From Dehalococcoidia bacterium (lineage in GTDB: Bacteria; Chloroflexota; Dehalococcoidia; JAENJB01): a DNA stretch of 5,374 nt. Position 1 is the stretch's first letter; every line of letters starts with the position of its first letter. A program made the position numbers and the translations under genes. The notes under the pieces were generated by a model that worked only from the letters and a program-made list of their open reading frames with translations, was not told where the DNA came from and did no database searches. The stretch covers positions 1 through 5,374 of the forward strand of contig JAUYGE010000144.1 of the NCBI GenBank assembly GCA_030690705.1, given 5' to 3'. Shown here in pieces: positions 5,262 through 5,374 of the stretch.

Positions 5262-5374
5262 ACCGTTCCATCCCTCCACGAGATAGCTGAATCCGTCGCT
5301 CTTGCCTAATCACAGGCGTAAATGTTCTTGCTTCTCTCGATGTTGTTCTTGGTCTCGCCGTGTCCACAATTCTA
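5262..5374. other. No supported gene at right edge
   Basis: After the sortase stop I see only short open stretches. The best minus-strand frame ends at 5306 and begins with a stop at 5374, so it is 21 codons long and not supported. No clear terminator hairpin with a T-run follows the sortase. Confidence 0.5.

Noticed and set aside
5306..5374. C-terminal end of a minus-strand gene (NCGHGETKNNIE)
   Set aside because: The frame is bounded by a TAG at the window edge, leaving only 21 codons; it is too short to support.
1..5374. CRISPR array, tRNA or rRNA genes
   Set aside because: No regularly spaced repeats and no recognisable tRNA or rRNA segments were seen on either strand.

Overview
The window looks like a piece of a bacterial chromosome with moderately high GC. 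A Chloroflexota-type organism is my best guess. It rests on the combination of an ISKra4-type transposase, a Tat-dependent membrane Rieske protein, a four-cluster ferredoxin subunit and a sortase, with ATG, GTG and TTG starts. This is inference from family habits, since no phylogenetic marker is present.

Left part (1 to about 1312): the right-hand portion of an ISKra4-family insertion sequence, whose left end lies outside the window. The transposase is nearly complete, but a single-base frameshift in a run of six C separates its zinc-ribbon start from the DDE domain.

Middle left (about 1311-2400, minus strand): remnants of a redox/sulfur gene group read right to left: an unrecognised short ORF, a rhodanese with a frameshift and a small internal deletion, and a membrane-anchored thioredoxin-like protein. 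The last is the most interesting item. Its 89-codon ORF appears to end at a TGA, but the frame stays open and protein-like beyond it. The TGA sits where the first Cys of a CxxC redox motif would be (UxxC). A GC-only 6-bp hairpin with G as the second loop base begins 20 nt after the TGA, as expected for a bacterial SECIS. This suggests a selenoprotein whose 3' half was cut off by the insertion sequence. The alternative is a decayed Cys protein with a nonsense mutation, and the broken rhodanese next door makes that a serious rival.

Middle right (2215-4350): an intergenic region rich in TTAGG-like motifs, inverted repeats and a 9-bp hairpin leads into a plus-strand operon of three genes. They encode a Tat-exported, membrane-anchored Rieske protein (with Ser in place of one expected cluster-ligand Cys), a 16-Cys electron-transfer subunit of the DmsB/PsrB/NrfC type, and an integral-membrane ICMT/PEMT-like methyltransferase. 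The first two look like electron carriers, but no catalytic or quinone-binding subunit is in view.

Right end (4461-5261): a membrane-anchored sortase with His182, Cys246 and Arg255. The last 113 bases hold no gene that I can support.
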